Of a stretch of 64,000 nucleotides of DNA, positions 61,746-64,000 are shown piece by piece. Both the position numbers and the translations under genes were made by a program. Each line of letters opens with the position of its first letter. Within the stretch, counting starts at the first letter, position 1. This DNA is from Nocardioides terrae. GTDB taxonomy: Bacteria > Actinomycetota > Actinomycetes > Propionibacteriales > Nocardioidaceae. The stretch lies in contig NZ_FOLB01000003.1 of NCBI RefSeq assembly GCF_900112345.1, forward strand, positions 1 through 64,000, written 5' to 3'. The notes under the pieces were generated by a model. That model did no database searches. It was not told the origin of the DNA and worked only from the letters and a program-made list of their open reading frames with translations.

Positions 61746-64000
61746 TCACCCGAGGTCGTCGCGCCAGTCCTCCCACTGACGGCGCAGGACCGTCGGGAGC
61801 TCGCCCGCGCAGGCCTCGTCGAGCATCGCGAGCTGCGCCGGGGTGAGTGCGAACGGCGGCCGGGCACGGCCGACGACCTGCGCGAACCCCTGACCGCGAG
61901 CCGCCCACCCAGGCGCCTCGCGAAGGTAGCGCTCGACATAGGGCGCCAGCAGGTCGCCCGGGCCGGCCGCCCACAGCCCGCGGAAGGTGGCGTCGAAGAT
62001 GCGGTTGCCGACGTCGGCGACAGCGGCCACCCGCCATGCTGCCGACTTGGCCTCGGCAGTAGGGCGCGCGGCGAGCGCGGCGGCGACGCCGATGTCGGCC
62101 TCCAGCCCGGGCGAAAGCCGACGCTCGGCCTCGATCCCGTCGGCGTCGACGGCCCCCAGCTCGGCCAGCCGCTGCACGGCGCGCCAGCGGAGCGCCGGCG
62201 TCATCGGCTGGCCCGCGACCTCGTCGGCGTCCAGCCAGCCGAGCAGCAGGTCGGCGTCCATCGAGCCGACCACGACGCCGCGGGCGAAGGCGGCCGCGAC
62301 GTCCGGCGCCGGCGCGGCGGCCAGGCCCGCGGCACAGGCCTCCGCCACCCGCTCGACGAGCCCGGCGACGTCGCCCGCTCCGGCTCGCAGGAGGACGAGC
62401 CGGAGGGAGTGCTCGACGATCGCCGTGACCACCGTCGGGTCCGGCTCGACGGGCAGGTGCCGCTCCACCAGGTCGACGAGTCCGTCGACCGGGAGCGCGC
62501 GGGTGCCCACCTCGTCGAGGACCATCGTCCACAGCACCGCGCGGGCGACCACGTCCCCGATCCCGGACAGGCCCGCGGCCACTGCGGCGCGGGACCGGCC
62601 GTCGAGCACGATCCGGGCGAAGGTCTCCCCCGCCGCGTTGGGCACGATCACCCGTCCGGCGAGTTGCGGCAGCGGGATCGGCTCGTCGGCGACGTCGACC
62701 AGCAGCCGGGCGACCTCGGTGAGGTCGTCGTCGTACGCCGTCACCGTGACACGGTGCGGACGGCTGCCGTCGCGGTGGAGCACCGGGACGCCGTCGACAC
62801 GCTCGACGCGGAGCGTGTCGAAGCCGCTGCGGCGCAGCCAGAGGTCGACCCACGCTCTGACGTCCCGGTCGGTCGCGTCCGCGAGCGCGTCGACGAGGTC
62901 GGCGAGGCTGGCGTTGGCGAACCGGTGCCGGGTGAGGTGGTCGTTGACGCCGCGCAGGAACGCCTCGTCGCCGAGCCAGGTCGCGAGCTGGCGCAGGACC
63001 GAGTTGCCCTTGGCGTAGGAGATCGCGTCGAAGATCGTGGCGGCGCTGTCGACGTCCGGCACGTCCTCGGTCGCGGGGGCGACAGGATGGGTGGAGCGGC
63101 GCTCGTCGGCGAGGTACGCCGCCGGCTTCTGCATGATCTCGTGCGTGACCTGCGCGCCCGGGAACCCAGCGGCCCCGGCCGCGACCCGGTAGCCCATGTA
63201 GTCGGCGAAGGACTCCTGCAGCCAGGTGTCCTCCCACCAGGTCATCGTCATCGAGTCGCCGAACCACATGTGCGCCATCTCGTGGGCGATGATCGAGGCG
63301 CGGAGCACGCGGGTCTCGGCCGGCACCCGTCCGCGCGGGAGGAGCTCGTCGCGGAAGAGGACGCAGCCGGGCATCTCCTGGGCGCCCCAGTTCAGGCCCG
63401 GGACGAGGACCTGGTCGTAGGAGTCGAACGGGTAGGGCTCGTCGAACAGCCCGGCGTAGTGGTCGAAGCAGCGCTCGGTGACGGAGCGGAGCTCGGCGGC
63501 GTCGCGGTCCAGCTCGACGCCGAGGGAGGCGCGCGCGTGCCACCCGAACGGCAGCCCGGCATGCTGCCACCGCACCGACCGCCACGGCCCGGCGGCGACC
63601 GTGAAGAGGGCCGGCGGGATCGGCGGCGTGGCCTCGAACGTCCACCGGCCGTCCCCGTTCGCGGCCCCGTCGGCGACGGCACGGCCGTTGGCGAGCACCG
63701 TCCAGCGCGGGTCGGCGGCGACCGAGGTGGTGATCGGCGCCTTGAGGTCGTTCTGGTCGAAGCAGGCGTAGACCCGCTGCGCGATGTCGAGCCCGAGGTA
63801 GGCGCCGAGGTAGGTCTCCCCGTCGGCGGCGTCCACCGCGCGGTGCATGCCCTCGCCGTCGGTCGTGTAGGGCAGCCGGGCGTCCACGACGACCTCGTGG
63901 AGCGCCTCGGAGGGGTCGAGGCGCAGCTGGATCCGGTGGCCGTCGTACGCCGGCTCGACGAGCGAGCCGTCGACGTGGACGGTCAGCTCGCGGGCCGAGG
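61746..64000 (-). CDS. pepN: Aminopeptidase N (M1 family), runs past the right edge
   Basis: The C-terminal 750 residues are visible; the frame is open through 64000, so the true start lies outside. The zinc site is SIIAHEMAHMWFGDSMTMTW (HExxH) with the third ligand Glu in TWLQESFADYMGYRVA. The substrate-binding GAMEN motif is replaced by GAQEMPGCV (in GLNWGAQEMPG), keeping the Glu. The C-terminal half is the helical ERAP1-like domain of actinobacterial PepN. It removes N-terminal residues from peptides in the cytoplasm. Confidence 0.93.
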   Translation of the reverse strand, partial: SARELTVHVDGSLVEPAYDGHRIQLRLDPSEALHEVVVDARLPYTTDGEGMHRAVDAADGETYLGAYLGLDIAQRVYACFDQNDLKAPITTSVAADPRWTVLANGRAVADGAANGDGRWTFEATPPIPPALFTVAAGPWRSVRWQHAGLPFGWHARASLGVELDRDAAELRSVTERCFDHYAGLFDEPYPFDSYDQVLVPGLNWGAQEMPGCVLFRDELLPRGRVPAETRVLRASIIAHEMAHMWFGDSMTMTWWEDTWLQESFADYMGYRVAAGAAGFPGAQVTHEIMQKPAAYLADERRSTHPVAPATEDVPDVDSAATIFDAISYAKGNSVLRQLATWLGDEAFLRGVNDHLTRHRFANASLADLVDALADATDRDVRAWVDLWLRRSGFDTLRVERVDGVPVLHRDGSRPHRVTVTAYDDDLTEVARLLVDVADEPIPLPQLAGRVIVPNAAGETFARIVLDGRSRAAVAAGLSGIGDVVARAVLWTMVLDEVGTRALPVDGLVDLVERHLPVEPDPTVVTAIVEHSLRLVLLRAGAGDVAGLVERVAEACAAGLAAAPAPDVAAAFARGVVVGSMDADLLLGWLDADEVAGQPMTPALRWRAVQRLAELGAVDADGIEAERRLSPGLEADIGVAAALAARPTAEAKSAAWRVAAVADVGNRIFDATFRGLWAAGPGDLLAPYVERYLREAPGWAARGQGFAQVVGRARPPFALTPAQLAMLDEACAGELPTVLRRQWEDWRDDLG

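Overview
The window is high-GC DNA with strongly GC-rich third codon positions, many GTG starts and many -10-like TANNNT hexamers 6-8 nt before a start codon (leaderless-type starts). Gene content (SsgA-like protein, SepH, DUF4193, DUF3093, DUF3710, DUF3159, F420-type luciferase-like oxidoreductase, ferrochelatase with C-terminal cysteines) and a dispersed hairpin repeat point to an actinobacterium, most likely Nocardioides or a close relative in Propionibacteriales. That assignment is inference. No rRNA, CRISPR array, prophage or secondary-metabolite cluster is present. Most of the window is stable chromosomal core.

Layout. 1-1.3 kb: end of a mobile region (IS3-type OrfA cut by the window edge, degraded coding remnants, an excisionase-like HTH gene) abutting a tRNA cluster Gly(GCC)-Cys(GCA)-Val(GAC) on the minus strand. 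A second tRNA-Val(CAC) lies at 3.3 kb on the plus strand, so the two Val genes form an inverted pair around pabC-like and ssgA-like genes. 3.4-6.3 kb: secreted protein, cobU with a 2H phosphoesterase, methyltransferase, DUF1707 protein. 6.3-9.4 kb: glycosyltransferase, methyltransferase and toroid protein in one overlapping operon. 9.5-16.5 kb: ferredoxin-NADP reductase, channel-like protein with a degenerate filter, AbrB-family membrane protein, MFS carrier, LuxR regulator, flavoprotein. 16.5-22.5 kb: DNA repair (uvrB, AlkA-like glycosylase, LigB-type ligase) and a PLD-family synthase.

22.6-31 kb: secreted GDPD phosphodiesterase with a possible PHO box, TetR regulator, Ser/Thr kinase, then a lipid cassette (thiolase, FabG4-like reductase, HtdX-like dehydratase, TesB thioesterase) containing a block of palindromic repeats. 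31-45 kb: PAC2 protein, amino-acid permease, L,D-transpeptidase, dxs, SMP-30 protein, YjbQ, DUF3105, thiamine-binding protein, GH6 protein, aconitase with an upstream palindrome, F420-type oxidoreductase, lipoprotein. 45-48 kb: MocR regulator divergent from an MFS exporter, with an evident operator.

48-57.4 kb follows, as I remember it, the order of M. tuberculosis Rv2689c-Rv2701c: RNA methyltransferase, large APC-type permease, two RCK/TrkA proteins (CeoB, CeoC), DUF3159, OB-fold protein, DUF3710, dut, DUF3093, (DUF4235), DUF4193, suhB. The APC protein carries the residues I associate with KimA potassium binding, which makes it the best candidate for the membrane partner of the two TrkA proteins. 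This is the most interesting system in the window. 57.4-64 kb: ferrochelatase, arabinonolactone-oxidase-like flavoprotein, SepH, thymidine kinase, and an aminopeptidase N that runs off the right edge.
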